64,000 nucleotides of DNA from Pseudodesulfovibrio nedwellii (GCF_027923765.1 NZ_AP026709.1:3585501-3649500); one strand, 5' to 3'. Shown: positions 9,141-17,179, counted from the first letter of the stretch. Notes: a model not told the origin generated them from the letters alone. Translations and numbers: made by a program.

Positions 9141-9198
9141 GCGGTTTTATATGATATACAGGGTGTGGGAGCAAGCCGGTGCAATCAATGCACTGTTT

Positions 9199-9390
9199 CT
9201 ATGATTCGTCGGACTCTGGATATTTTTCGTGCGTGTATTTGGCCCATACCTCCGGGCTGGCGTTCAGCTCGGTGAGAATTTCGGTCATGGGCTTGCCTTC
9301 CTGTTTCCAGTATTTGTAGGCATTGTCCGAACACTCGAAGGGGATAACCAAGGTTCCGTCGTCAGTGAGATAGGGTTTCTTATCGTCCAT
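9199..9390 (-). CDS. Small hypothetical protein, 63 aa
   Basis: A 63-residue acidic protein, rich in Tyr, Trp, Lys and Glu, with no signal or membrane segment. A pattern of IPFECSDNAYKYWKQEG near the middle gives it a protein-like composition, and codon use resembles the neighbours. It sits between the PAP2 gene and the DUF115 gene on the same strand, after a terminator, so it probably has its own promoter in 9391-9443. Function unknown. It is short, so a false call is possible. Confidence 0.6.
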   Translation of the reverse strand: MDDKKPYLTDDGTLVIPFECSDNAYKYWKQEGKPMTEILTELNASPEVWAKYTHEKYPESDES

Positions 9391-9443
9391 GGGCGTGGAC
9401 TATTTCACTTTTCGAGGTGAACCGCAAGCCACGCCTCGGAAAC

Positions 9444-9477
9444 GAAAAATCCCCTGACATGCAGGGGATTTCTTTTT
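9444..9477 (-). terminator. Rho-independent terminator after the DUF115 gene
   Basis: The stem AAATCCCCTG/CAGGGGATTT has a short CAT-type loop and A and T runs on the two sides. On the minus strand it closes the transcript of the 591-residue gene ending at 9496. Confidence 0.85.
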
Positions 9478-9495
9478 CGATGAGTGAGCGGACTG

Positions 9496-11271
9496 CTATG
9501 CCGCTGATTGTTTGGCTTTGTCTCCTGCGCCGCAGACCATCCGGTCCATTTGGCGAACTTTTTTCAGGATGTTTTTGGCGATTCGTTTGAATTCGGGCAG
9601 GTCTTTTTTATCATACGTGGCTTTTGCCCGTGTCAGGCCCGCCAGATCCAGAGTCTCATTGAACAGATACGGGATATAGAGCGGGTCCTGCTTGATGAAT
9701 AGCTCGATGCGCGTCAGGGCCGCATGGATTTCCGACTGGTTCCCTGCAAGGTTGCGGAACAGTTTGGTTAGATGCTTTTCGGCGTTGCGTAGGGAGGTTG
9801 TCCACATGGGAGAACGCGGCTCCAAACGGATGGGCGGAATGTTGCCCCGGCAACTCAGGAGAGCTGAACGGAGACGGTCGACGCTTCCGGGTGCCGAAGC
9901 CAAGATGCCTTCGTTGTAGACCTTGTCGATGCTTACGACTTGTGTACCCTCGATGGGGACACCGCCGCCGTATAAATTGTAGATGGGGAACTGTGCCTGT
10001 TTGAGGTCGTCTTCCAGTTCGCGTTTGGCGGTCATGTATTGGACCGTGGTCAGAATGTCCTCGCCATCCAGATTTTGTGTGGTCTGGTGGTAGGATTGTT
10101 TCGTCATGTTTGTCGTTTCGTTGTGGTGACCGCCTGAGTGGGATCTCCCATTCAACCATGCGTAGTCCTGACCGGCCAGCAGCAGGTGGTTTACACCGCA
10201 GGCGCGGAGGAAGCGGGACAGGGTCACGGAAACGTTACCACCTGCATCCATAACCATGTCGCGTTCTTTGAGTACGTATGTCCCGAGTCCGCCGATAGTC
10301 CACAGCGGAAGTGTGGGACCGGGGTACCGTTTGAGCACCATGGGATCTATTTTGGTGGAGTAAACGAGCGGCACATCCTGCACGAAGTCAGGGTCTAGCC
10401 GTTCGAAAATCTTGAGCATTGATTTGTCGTAGTCAATGGCCGCGCACATATGTGGTTTGATGCCGAGGCGTTGGAGTGTCGGCACTGTCTGGAGCGCGCA
10501 GGTGTAGAAGACGTGCCCCTGCTTTTCCTTAAGCTTGGGAGCCATTGCTTCGAGGCTTGGACCGGCTCCGAGGATGACCGCACCCACGCCTGCGCCTTTG
10601 CCTTCAATGGATTTGAGGCTGCCGTCCTGCATGGCGCGTTGAAAATTGTTGATTTCGTTGCCGACCATGACATCCTGTCGAAAACGCAGGGTGGATAGTT
10701 CCAGCGAAAAGTTTTCCAGCCGGTTCTTGATGATCCGTGACCATTTGGCGTATTCCGGGCCGAGCTGACGGCTGGGGATGTCGCTTTTCAAGTGAATTTG
10801 CCCGTAGACGAATTGGAGATCGAGGTTGCGGACAACTTCGGCAAGGAATCGTTCGTCTGGTATCATGAGATGAAATTTCTTGTTCTCGAAGAACGGGCGG
10901 TAATCGGTCTGACCGAGACAGGCGAGCACCATCTCTGCACGAGGTTCCATGAGCATGACCTTATGGGAATCCGGCGTATTTTTGAGCAGATGGTTGATAC
11001 CGTATCCGAGGTTGGCGCCGACCACGAGAGTCGCCGAGGTCCGGGCTTTTTCCGGGTGCAGCCAGTCGGCGTACAATCCGTCCGGCGGCAGGGATTCGAA
11101 CATCCCTTTGCCGTCTTCCATGCGCCAGTCGTGGATACCGAACTGGTTGATGAAAAGATTGTTCATCAGCATTTCTTCGTGAAAATCACTGGTGGACAGC
11201 CATTGAAACGCCGGGTTTCCCGTGCGTTGCAGGTATTCGATGTTGTCCTTTAGAAAGGGATATGCGCTCAT
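9496..11271 (-). CDS. DUF115 / motility-accessory-factor (Maf)-like protein
   Basis: The start MSAYPF is chosen because GAGGAAA lies 7 bases upstream; the open frame runs 36 codons further but adds only non-conserved residues. The product is 591 residues. The central DUF115 domain starts with GAGPSL at about 235-240, followed by AAIDYDKS, GGNVSVT and GQDYAW, motifs of the MptE-like/Maf fold. Family members include 6-hydroxymethylpterin pyrophosphokinases in archaea and bacterial Maf proteins, which add nonulosonic acids to flagellin. No flagellin or sialic-acid gene is nearby, so glycosyl transfer is a family-based guess. It is divergent from the cysteine synthase fusion. Confidence 0.78.
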   Translation of the reverse strand: MSAYPFLKDNIEYLQRTGNPAFQWLSTSDFHEEMLMNNLFINQFGIHDWRMEDGKGMFESLPPDGLYADWLHPEKARTSATLVVGANLGYGINHLLKNTPDSHKVMLMEPRAEMVLACLGQTDYRPFFENKKFHLMIPDERFLAEVVRNLDLQFVYGQIHLKSDIPSRQLGPEYAKWSRIIKNRLENFSLELSTLRFRQDVMVGNEINNFQRAMQDGSLKSIEGKGAGVGAVILGAGPSLEAMAPKLKEKQGHVFYTCALQTVPTLQRLGIKPHMCAAIDYDKSMLKIFERLDPDFVQDVPLVYSTKIDPMVLKRYPGPTLPLWTIGGLGTYVLKERDMVMDAGGNVSVTLSRFLRACGVNHLLLAGQDYAWLNGRSHSGGHHNETTNMTKQSYHQTTQNLDGEDILTTVQYMTAKRELEDDLKQAQFPIYNLYGGGVPIEGTQVVSIDKVYNEGILASAPGSVDRLRSALLSCRGNIPPIRLEPRSPMWTTSLRNAEKHLTKLFRNLAGNQSEIHAALTRIELFIKQDPLYIPYLFNETLDLAGLTRAKATYDKKDLPEFKRIAKNILKKVRQMDRMVCGAGDKAKQSAA

Positions 11272-11409
11272 GCTTTCCTCGTTGTGCTCAAAAAATGACG
11301 GTGCTGGCTCTGATTTGCATGTAGTATGCCAGTTGCACTGGAAATCAATTTCCCCTACCGTGCGGACAAGAATTGCCAAATCAGCCCAGGGAATTATGAG
11401 GGGGCTATC

Positions 11410-13689
11410 ATGAATAATAATTTACTTGCATTAATCGGAAATACACCGCTGGTGGAGATACGCCACCTGAACCCTAATCCAAACGTCAGGATTTTGGCGA
11501 AACTGGAGTGCCAGAACCCCGGAGGTTCGGTAAAAGACCGCGTGGCCGCCGCCATGATTCAGGCCGCCGAGGATTCTGGCGAATTGACGCCTGAAAAAAC
11601 CATCATTGAACCGACGTCCGGCAATACCGGTGTTGGGCTTGCCATGGTCGCAGCCATCAAGGGGTATCGTATAAAATTGCTCATGCCGGAGACTGCTTCC
11701 GAAGAGCGCAAGATGATCATGGCCGCATACGGGGCCGAGCTTGAATTGACTCCAGGCCATCTTGCTACGGACGGGGCCATTGAGCAGGCATATCGCTATG
11801 CGCGTGAGGAACCGGATAAGTATGTCCTCATGGATCAGTACAACAATCCGGCGTGTATTACCGCGCATTATAACGGTACTGGCTTGGAAATCTGGGAACA
11901 GACCGAAGGTGCGGTTACGCATTGTGTAATTTGTCTTGGTACGTCTGGTACAGCCATGGGCATAGCCAAGCGACTGCATGAGATGGGTGACGTCCATGTT
12001 GCGGCAGTTGAGCCGTATGCTGGTCATAAGATTCAGGGCCTCAAGAATATGCTTGAATCCTACCCGCCCGGAATTTATGACAAGAAGAGCCTTGATGAAG
12101 TCCTGCATGTTGAAGATGATGTAGCCTTCGACTATTGCCGTAGACTGGCGCGGGAAGAGGGTATCTTCGCAGGCATGAGTTCAGGTGCGGCTCTTGGCGG
12201 GGCCATCCAGTTGGCCGAGCGCATGGAATCAGGCACCGTGGTTGCCATCTTCCCGGATTCCGGTGAGCGATATCTTTCTACGCCGCTGTACAGGCACCAG
12301 CCCGGTAGTGGCGTGACTATTTACGACATGGCTTCTGGCTCCGACAAAATGCTCAACGGCTCGAACGGTCTTGGCTTGTATACCATGGGGCCGAGCCTTG
12401 ATGACACGGATTCCATTGATTCATGGCGTCGCCTTTCGTTGCTTGATGTTTTTATTCGGCACATGACCGCGTCCGGTGTGGCTGTGAATGCTGCCGCCGG
12501 TTTGACGGATATGGATGATCGCACACTGGCTGCAGCTCGTGAAGGTGGACTTAGTCGTGAAGCGTTCGCCGCCGATAGGTTGACTGCGGTGCTTGATCGC
12601 GCCCGTGATATGGGTTTGACCGAATCCATCAGTTTTCCGCTGTCGTCCGGCAGTAATGATACGTCCTTGTCCCTGTGTCGTAAGCTGCTCGGCAAGGGAT
12701 TGGCGTATGAGAAGCTGAGAAGCGTGTATTTCGATGTGTTCCGCGATAAGCGATACGGCGAGATCGCAGACGTTGATATGGATAAGGTTTCCGGCGGTCA
12801 TACCGTGGACCTGAACTCCTACGTCAAGGATAACCCGCTTGATTTCACGTTGTTGAAACGGGCCACCCTGTATGATTTGAAACGGGGTGAGGTCGTGGAA
12901 ACCCAGTGGGGCAATGTGCGTCCGAGCTGGTTCTTGCAACACGCAGCCACCGCGCTGGATGTGCTACCGCGTATTGATGTCATGATCGGTTCGGAAAAAC
13001 ATCGCTTTCCACATCTGGAAAATCTGCGCGCCATCTGGTCAACGGCTGGCCGGGAACTTCAAGCATGGATGGTCTGTCAGCAGTCGTCGGATAGCGACGG
13101 CGGCAGACTGGATGCCGTGGCCGAAAAACTCGGCGGCTACCGTGCGGCCCGCTGTTGGTTGCTCTCGGTGGCGAACCGCAAACCACTGTGCGCATCCGAC
13201 GAAAATCTTTCCATGTGGGCGCGCAACTGGCGCAAGGTGCAGGAAGGCACAGCCGTCCTGACCCTCGCCCTCGACGCAAAAGGTGACTCGGTCTCCCGTG
13301 ATGTGGAGCAGGCCGTCTTCGACCTCAAAGCTGGCTTCAAAACAGCCATGGACGATGGCCTTAAGTTCCACCACTTCTGGCCCGCGCTCTTCAAGTTCGT
13401 CAAAAGAATCAACGGCTGGGACGCAGACAACTCCCTCACCGGAGCCGCCGCCAAAGCCTGCCACGATGAACTTATGAATATCGATTCCATCCTCGGCATC
13501 CTCGACCCCACCCAAATGCCCGTCCCCCTCAGCGACCTCCCCGCCGAGGTCCAAGGCATGGTGGCAGACCGCCAAAAAGCCCGCGAAGCCAAAGACTTCG
13601 CCCAGTCCGATGCTCTCCGAGACACAATCGAAAAAGCCGGATTCAGAGTAGAAGACACCGCCGGAATACCAAGAGTGTTTAAGGCATAA
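11410..13689 (+). CDS. cysK: Cysteine synthase fused to a degenerate cysteinyl-tRNA synthetase-like domain
   Basis: The start MNNNLL follows a GAGGGGGC ribosome site; the open frame begins earlier but is not conserved-looking. Residues 1 to about 310 are a complete O-acetylserine sulfhydrylase: NPGGSVKDR holds the PLP lysine (about K42), EPTSGNTG follows at about 67-74, and GTSGTAMG binds the PLP phosphate. It makes cysteine from O-acetylserine and sulfide, which is abundant in a sulfate reducer. Residues about 317-759 resemble cysteinyl-tRNA synthetase: TDMDDR (365-370), PSWFLQ where CysRS has PGWHIECS, FPHLEN where it has FPHHEN, and the C-terminal QKAREAKDFAQSDALRD. HIGH, KMSKS and the zinc cysteines are gone, so this half is unlikely to charge tRNA. 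From memory, long cysK products occur in other Desulfovibrio. Confidence 0.88.
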   Translation: MNNNLLALIGNTPLVEIRHLNPNPNVRILAKLECQNPGGSVKDRVAAAMIQAAEDSGELTPEKTIIEPTSGNTGVGLAMVAAIKGYRIKLLMPETASEERKMIMAAYGAELELTPGHLATDGAIEQAYRYAREEPDKYVLMDQYNNPACITAHYNGTGLEIWEQTEGAVTHCVICLGTSGTAMGIAKRLHEMGDVHVAAVEPYAGHKIQGLKNMLESYPPGIYDKKSLDEVLHVEDDVAFDYCRRLAREEGIFAGMSSGAALGGAIQLAERMESGTVVAIFPDSGERYLSTPLYRHQPGSGVTIYDMASGSDKMLNGSNGLGLYTMGPSLDDTDSIDSWRRLSLLDVFIRHMTASGVAVNAAAGLTDMDDRTLAAAREGGLSREAFAADRLTAVLDRARDMGLTESISFPLSSGSNDTSLSLCRKLLGKGLAYEKLRSVYFDVFRDKRYGEIADVDMDKVSGGHTVDLNSYVKDNPLDFTLLKRATLYDLKRGEVVETQWGNVRPSWFLQHAATALDVLPRIDVMIGSEKHRFPHLENLRAIWSTAGRELQAWMVCQQSSDSDGGRLDAVAEKLGGYRAARCWLLSVANRKPLCASDENLSMWARNWRKVQEGTAVLTLALDAKGDSVSRDVEQAVFDLKAGFKTAMDDGLKFHHFWPALFKFVKRINGWDADNSLTGAAAKACHDELMNIDSILGILDPTQMPVPLSDLPAEVQGMVADRQKAREAKDFAQSDALRDTIEKAGFRVEDTAGIPRVFKA

Positions 13690-13712
13690 GATTGAATTAA
13701 GAAATATGATTG

Positions 13713-13742
13713 AAAAGAGCAGGGTCGCCCTGCTCTTTTTTT
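13713..13742. terminator. Bidirectional rho-independent terminator
   Basis: The stem AAAAGAGCAGGG/CCCTGCTCTTTTT has a 3-base TCG-type loop. It closes the cysteine synthase fusion on the plus strand and the small proline-rich gene on the minus strand. Confidence 0.9.
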
Positions 13743-13747
13743 GCTCG

Positions 13748-13894
13748 TTATTTTTTTTTGGGCGGAGGTGGCGGCGGGGTTCTTCGATCTGTTTCCGGAA
13801 CGTAGCCATCTTTTTGAATTCTATCTCCTGGGAGATCCTTTCTCGATGGTGGAGGAGTGGAGGGAAAACCTCGATCTTTTTTGTTTTTACTCAT
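13748..13894 (-). CDS. Proline- and lysine-rich microprotein, 48 aa
   Basis: A short gene found by reading the minus strand by hand. The product has 48 residues, starts MSKNKKDRGF, has a proline-rich middle, and ends in a run of six prolines and three lysines. AAGGAG lies about 6 bases before the ATG, and the ATG overlaps the end of the DUF6338-like gene by 8 bases, the arrangement of a translationally coupled pair. The terminator at 13713 follows directly. The protein is basic and probably unstructured, without a signal or membrane segment. I recall similar tiny proline-rich proteins but cannot name a family. Function unknown, perhaps a partner of the upstream membrane protein. Confidence 0.68.
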   Translation of the reverse strand: MSKNKKDRGFPSTPPPSRKDLPGDRIQKDGYVPETDRRTPPPPPPKKK

Positions 13895-14459
13895 TTTTTT
13901 CTCCTTCTATGTTAAAGAATTCAAGATAAGAATATTCTCCTTTGGCAATTAAGATTCCTTTGGTATTATCTTTTACTGGTCCAAGGTCTCCGTCTTTGTC
14001 GATACTATATGAATATTGGATGTATATTTCGTCTTTGTTTGGATAGCAGCCTGCACAAGAGTCGCCACCGAAATAGCCTCCAACTGTTTCTCCATTTTTG
14101 AGTTTTATAATAACGAAACATTCTTCTCTTTTTTCAAAAAAGAAATCCCAAGGGCTGGATGCAGGCTCAATGATATATTTTTGAATTTTCTTAATTTTAC
14201 GTATTTTATAAAAAATCAATGAAAGAATACTCGGACAAAATATGAAATAAAGTAAATTTGATGTTAGATTAGAGTTAAAACTCAGCACTTTTTGAAATAA
14301 AATAAAGTTTAGAAAACCATAGAATGCAGCTTCAAGGGGCAATTGAGTCCAATTTATAGATCGTGGATTGAGGAGGCCATAAAATAAGATTGCTGTGATT
14401 CCGGGAAAAACAACTAAAATGAATAATTTAAGCGAATCGATATCATTAAAGAAAGCCAT
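13887..14459 (-). CDS. DUF6338-like membrane protein
   Basis: A 190-residue protein with two to four hydrophobic segments in residues 8-90 and a soluble C-terminal part. The latter has SSPWDFFFEKREECFVIIKL, then NGETVGGYFGGDS, then a cluster of acidic residues ending in ILIAKGEYSYLEFFN. The WD-FF, K(D/N)G-GG and EFF pattern matches what I remember of DUF6338. The gene is strikingly AT-rich compared with its neighbours, with many AAA, TTT and ATT codons, which suggests recent transfer. It is paired with the overlapping 48-residue gene. Biochemical role unknown. Confidence 0.7.
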   Translation of the reverse strand: MAFFNDIDSLKLFILVVFPGITAILFYGLLNPRSINWTQLPLEAAFYGFLNFILFQKVLSFNSNLTSNLLYFIFCPSILSLIFYKIRKIKKIQKYIIEPASSPWDFFFEKREECFVIIKLKNGETVGGYFGGDSCAGCYPNKDEIYIQYSYSIDKDGDLGPVKDNTKGILIAKGEYSYLEFFNIEGEKNE

Positions 14460-14845
14460 TTAAGAGTCCTTTGAAATGTTTTTAGATGTTTTCCTATATA
14501 ATATTTTATTCTCCTTATCCAGAGAAGGAGTGAAGGTGATTTCATTGTGGGAGGGGTAGCCCTTTCAAACCACCAACGGCTTAGAAGCTGACGAATCGGA
14601 AAGCTGCGGCTTTTCGAATCATCGGAGCCGTTTCGGCGACTTGATTCGGGAGCAGCCCGATTCGATCAGATTCTTGCCGGGGATGGTTGGGCGGATAAGC
14701 TAGCGCAAGCGCCTTTTCTTTCGTCTATTTCTTTTGGCGCAGCAAAAGAAATGGACTCCGCCGGAAGGGCAATAAAAAAACTTGGAGGAACGCCAGTGAC
14801 GGCTTTCTCTTTTCTTCCTTCTTCCCTCTTCCTCTTCATTCTCAC
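14460..14845. other. Non-coding intergenic region with inverted repeats
   Basis: About 390 bases without a convincing gene. The first 60 are AT-rich and likely hold the promoter of the DUF6338-like gene. From about 14580 there are imperfect inverted repeats (around GAATCGGAAAGC/GCTTTTCGAATC and TCGGG-AGCAG-CCCGA), then TTCTTTTGGCGCAGCAAAAGAAA. A 72-codon minus-strand frame here (14666-14884) runs through the repeats and terminator and does not look like a gene. Confidence 0.6.
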
Positions 14846-14880
14846 AAAAAAAGGGGAGCCTCCCTCAAAGAAAGCTCCCC
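14846..14880 (-). terminator. Rho-independent terminator of msrAB
   Basis: Read on the minus strand, GGGGAGCTTTC and GGGAGGCTCCCC form a stem followed by seven T residues, 31 bases after the msrAB stop codon. Confidence 0.88.
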
Positions 14881-14910
14881 ACAAGACGGACGTTAAACCC
14901 GCCCTATCCC

Positions 14911-16032
14911 TTATTCAAATAACTTCATAAACTCCCCATAGCCTTCATCCTTCAAATCCTCCTTCGCAATAAACCTGAGCGAAGCGGAATTAATACAATA
15001 CCGCTGACCGGTCGGCTGCGGCCCATCATCAAATAAATGTCCCAAATGCGAATCTCCGGCCTTGCTGCGAACTTCAGTCCTCACCATGCCAAGGGTCGAA
15101 TCCTTGTTCTCGATGATGCTTTCCTTCTGGATGGGACGGGTAAAGCTCGGCCATCCAGTGCCGGACTCAAACTTGTCTTTGGACGAGAATAAAGGCTCAC
15201 CCGTGACTACATCCACATAAATCCCGTCACGCTTGTTGTCCCAAAACTCGTTGTCAAAAGGCCGCTCCGTGCCGTTCTCCTGCGTGACCTTGTATTGTAG
15301 GGGAGTCAGCGAATCCTTGATCGTGCCGTCTTCCGGCCTGACGTATGTACCGGGCAACGGACATGGCTGTGGAGTTGCCCCCTTGGACTTGATCTTGGCC
15401 TCATCACCCCATGTTTCCTTGACGTAACTGTCACGACCAGAAAACTTACGGTAGGTCTTGTACCTGATCGGACAGGTGCGAGAATAATTCTGATGGTAGT
15501 CCTCGGCGGCATAAAATGTGGTGAACGGCAGAACGGGCGTTACAACCAGACCGCCGAGCCGTTCGGATTCGTCGAGAGCCTTTTTCGATGCCTCGGCTGC
15601 TTCGCGCTGTTCATCTGAATGATAGAAAATCGTCGACGTGTAATGGAACCCGCGATCACCGAAAGACCCACTGTCGTCGGTGGGATCAAAGTACTTCCAA
15701 TAATGGTCGATAATTTCACGATAGCTGACCTGTGTCGGGTCGAAATACACCTGCACCGCCTCGCGATGGCCGGTCATGCCACTGGATACTTGTTCGTAAG
15801 TCGGGTTCTTTTCTTCGCCGCCAGCATAGCCGGAGACAACCTTTAGAACGCCGGGAACTTTTTCGAGATCAGATTCAGTGCACCAGAAACATCCGCTCGC
15901 AAGGGTGGCAATTTCCGCGTGTTGTGTGTCAGTCATGGCTTTTTCTCCCGGAGAAGTGAACACGATGGATGAAAGCCCGATAACCAGAAGCAACGCTCCC
16001 AGCCCGAGCAGTGTGGTTTTTTTCATGGTCAT
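14911..16032 (-). CDS. msrAB: Peptide methionine sulfoxide reductase MsrA-MsrB fusion, membrane-anchored/exported
   Basis: A 373-residue fusion. Residues 4-27 form a signal peptide or N-terminal anchor, so the enzyme acts outside the cytoplasm. The MsrA domain (about 40-200) has GCFWC with the catalytic cysteine and reduces methionine-S-sulfoxide. The MsrB domain (about 235-370) has SGTGWPSF and [11 protein letters not shown] and reduces the R epimer; the CxxC zinc pairs seen in many MsrB proteins are absent. GGAG lies 8 bases before the first ATG. An AT-rich inverted repeat at 16051-16074 just upstream is a candidate operator. The gene suits oxygen-damage repair in an anaerobe. Confidence 0.95.
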   Translation of the reverse strand: MTMKKTTLLGLGALLLVIGLSSIVFTSPGEKAMTDTQHAEIATLASGCFWCTESDLEKVPGVLKVVSGYAGGEEKNPTYEQVSSGMTGHREAVQVYFDPTQVSYREIIDHYWKYFDPTDDSGSFGDRGFHYTSTIFYHSDEQREAAEASKKALDESERLGGLVVTPVLPFTTFYAAEDYHQNYSRTCPIRYKTYRKFSGRDSYVKETWGDEAKIKSKGATPQPCPLPGTYVRPEDGTIKDSLTPLQYKVTQENGTERPFDNEFWDNKRDGIYVDVVTGEPLFSSKDKFESGTGWPSFTRPIQKESIIENKDSTLGMVRTEVRSKAGDSHLGHLFDDGPQPTGQRYCINSASLRFIAKEDLKDEGYGEFMKLFE

Positions 16033-16050
16033 GCTGTGTATCTCCGATAT

Positions 16051-16074
16051 TAATAATAGTAACTTTTATTATCA
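16051..16074. promoter_or_regulatory. AT-rich inverted repeat upstream of msrAB (possible Fur/PerR-type operator)
   Basis: TAATAATA and TATTATCA are inverted copies (7 of 8 bases) separated by 8 bases, just upstream of the msrAB ribosome binding site. The look resembles Fur or PerR boxes, though the spacing is not the classical one. The identification is tentative. Confidence 0.35.
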
Positions 16075-16305
16075 ATAAATAGGTATGCAACCGGGGAGTG
16101 TCAATAGCCGGTGAAAAGCGTGAAACAGAGCTTTGGATGGGAAAGAAATCATCGCAAAGTGTTATTTTTGCGAAAAAATGGTAGATTTTTGGCCGGAATT
16201 GTTGCACATGCCATTGCTTCGTATGGCAGGCCCGTGCATAATACATTTCAATTGGCCTTTAGTACGAATCCAAATTTCGCACACAATACCTTTTAAGGAG
16301 ATACC

Positions 16306-16854
16306 ATGCCCAATCAGAACTTCACCCTTTTTAGCGGCGGCGCCCAGGGCGCAGAGAATCAGTTCGGCAAACTGGCCGAGTATTATGGCCTGTCCGAAGT
16401 CAACTATACTTTCGAAGGCCACAAGATTGAACGTACTCGCGGCGTGCGCGTGCTGACCGATGAAGAACTGACCCAGAAAGATGTCAGCCTGACCTATGTC
16501 GCCAAGCTGCTCAATCGCAAATTTACCAACGCTGAAAAGATGCGCAAGGTCTTGCAGACCATCATGCATCAGGTTGAGTCCAGCCATCAGATTTTTGTTA
16601 TTGGTACCATTCAGGAAGATGGCACCGTCAAAGGCGGCACCGGTTGGGGCGCTGAGTTCGCCAAGATCTGCAACAAGGAACTGTTTGTGTTCGGTCAGGT
16701 CAAGAACGCTTGGTTCAAATGGGAAAAAGGCGCATGGATTGTTGTGGAAGCTCCGGTCATCACCGACAGCCATTTCACCGGAACCGGTACTCGTTTTCTC
16801 GAAGAGAATGGTAAAAAAGCTCTCGAAGATTTGTTCTCCCGTTCCTTCAAGTAA
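16306..16854 (+). CDS. SLOG-like Rossmann-fold protein, 182 aa
   Basis: A 182-residue soluble protein. It opens with LFSGGAQGAENQFG (residues 8-21), a glycine-rich loop like the start of SLOG/YspA nucleotide-binding proteins. A second conserved-looking segment, GGTGWGAEFAKICNKELFVF (about 107-126), resembles the C-terminal GGT-E half of that fold. SLOG proteins bind or cleave nucleotides and sense ligands in several contexts, including phage defence. The gene stands alone between two terminator-bounded units, with AAGGAG 7 bases before the ATG. The fold assignment rests on motifs only; no function is assigned. Confidence 0.62.
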   Translation: MPNQNFTLFSGGAQGAENQFGKLAEYYGLSEVNYTFEGHKIERTRGVRVLTDEELTQKDVSLTYVAKLLNRKFTNAEKMRKVLQTIMHQVESSHQIFVIGTIQEDGTVKGGTGWGAEFAKICNKELFVFGQVKNAWFKWEKGAWIVVEAPVITDSHFTGTGTRFLEENGKKALEDLFSRSFK

Positions 16855-16875
16855 ACGATAGCTCTATCGATCGAC

Positions 16876-16910
16876 AAAGGCGGCCTGAATTATCAGGTCG
16901 CCTTTTTTTT
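16876..16910 (+). terminator. Rho-independent terminator
   Basis: The stem AAAGGCGGCCTGA/TCAGGTCGCCTTT is followed by a run of T residues, 21 bases after the SLOG-like gene. Confidence 0.9.
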
Positions 16911-16911
16911 A

Positions 16912-17179
16912 TGCCTCCGGCGGCCAGAGGGGGAACCTCTTGGAAGAGGTTCCCCCTCTGGACTCCCCCTCCAGAACTTTTTATTGCGCCTTTGGCGAGA
17001 GCGCTCTAGAGCGGAATGTGTTTCTGGGGTGATAGGATAAAAGATTTATATTTGAATGAAAATTCGAGCGGAGCGAGCTATAAAAAGTTTAGGAAAAGAG
17101 AGGGATGGGGGTCTGGGGGAAGGGAGAGAAAGACCCTTCTCAAAGGGTTTTCTCTCCCTTCCCCCAGCTGCCGGAGGCA
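16912..17179. repeat. Intergenic inverted-repeat element (copy B)
   Basis: A 268-base non-coding block with near-perfect terminal inverted repeats: TGCCTCCGGCGGC at the left and GCTGCCGGAGGCA at the right (12 of 13 match). Inside each end is a hairpin: GAACCTCTTGGAAGAGGTTC on the left, and GGGGGAAGGGAGAGAAA paired with TTCTCTCCCTTCCCCC on the right. The interior holds CTCCAGAACTTTTTAT, CGCCTTTGGCG and CGAGCGGAGCGAGC, modules that recur inverted in copy A (5976-6180). Short open frames here are repeat-derived. It fills the whole gap between two terminators. Confidence 0.7.

Noticed and set aside
14666..14884. 72-codon minus-strand frame
   Set aside because: It runs through inverted repeats and the msrAB terminator, has low-complexity Lys/Arg/Ser content and no ribosome site.
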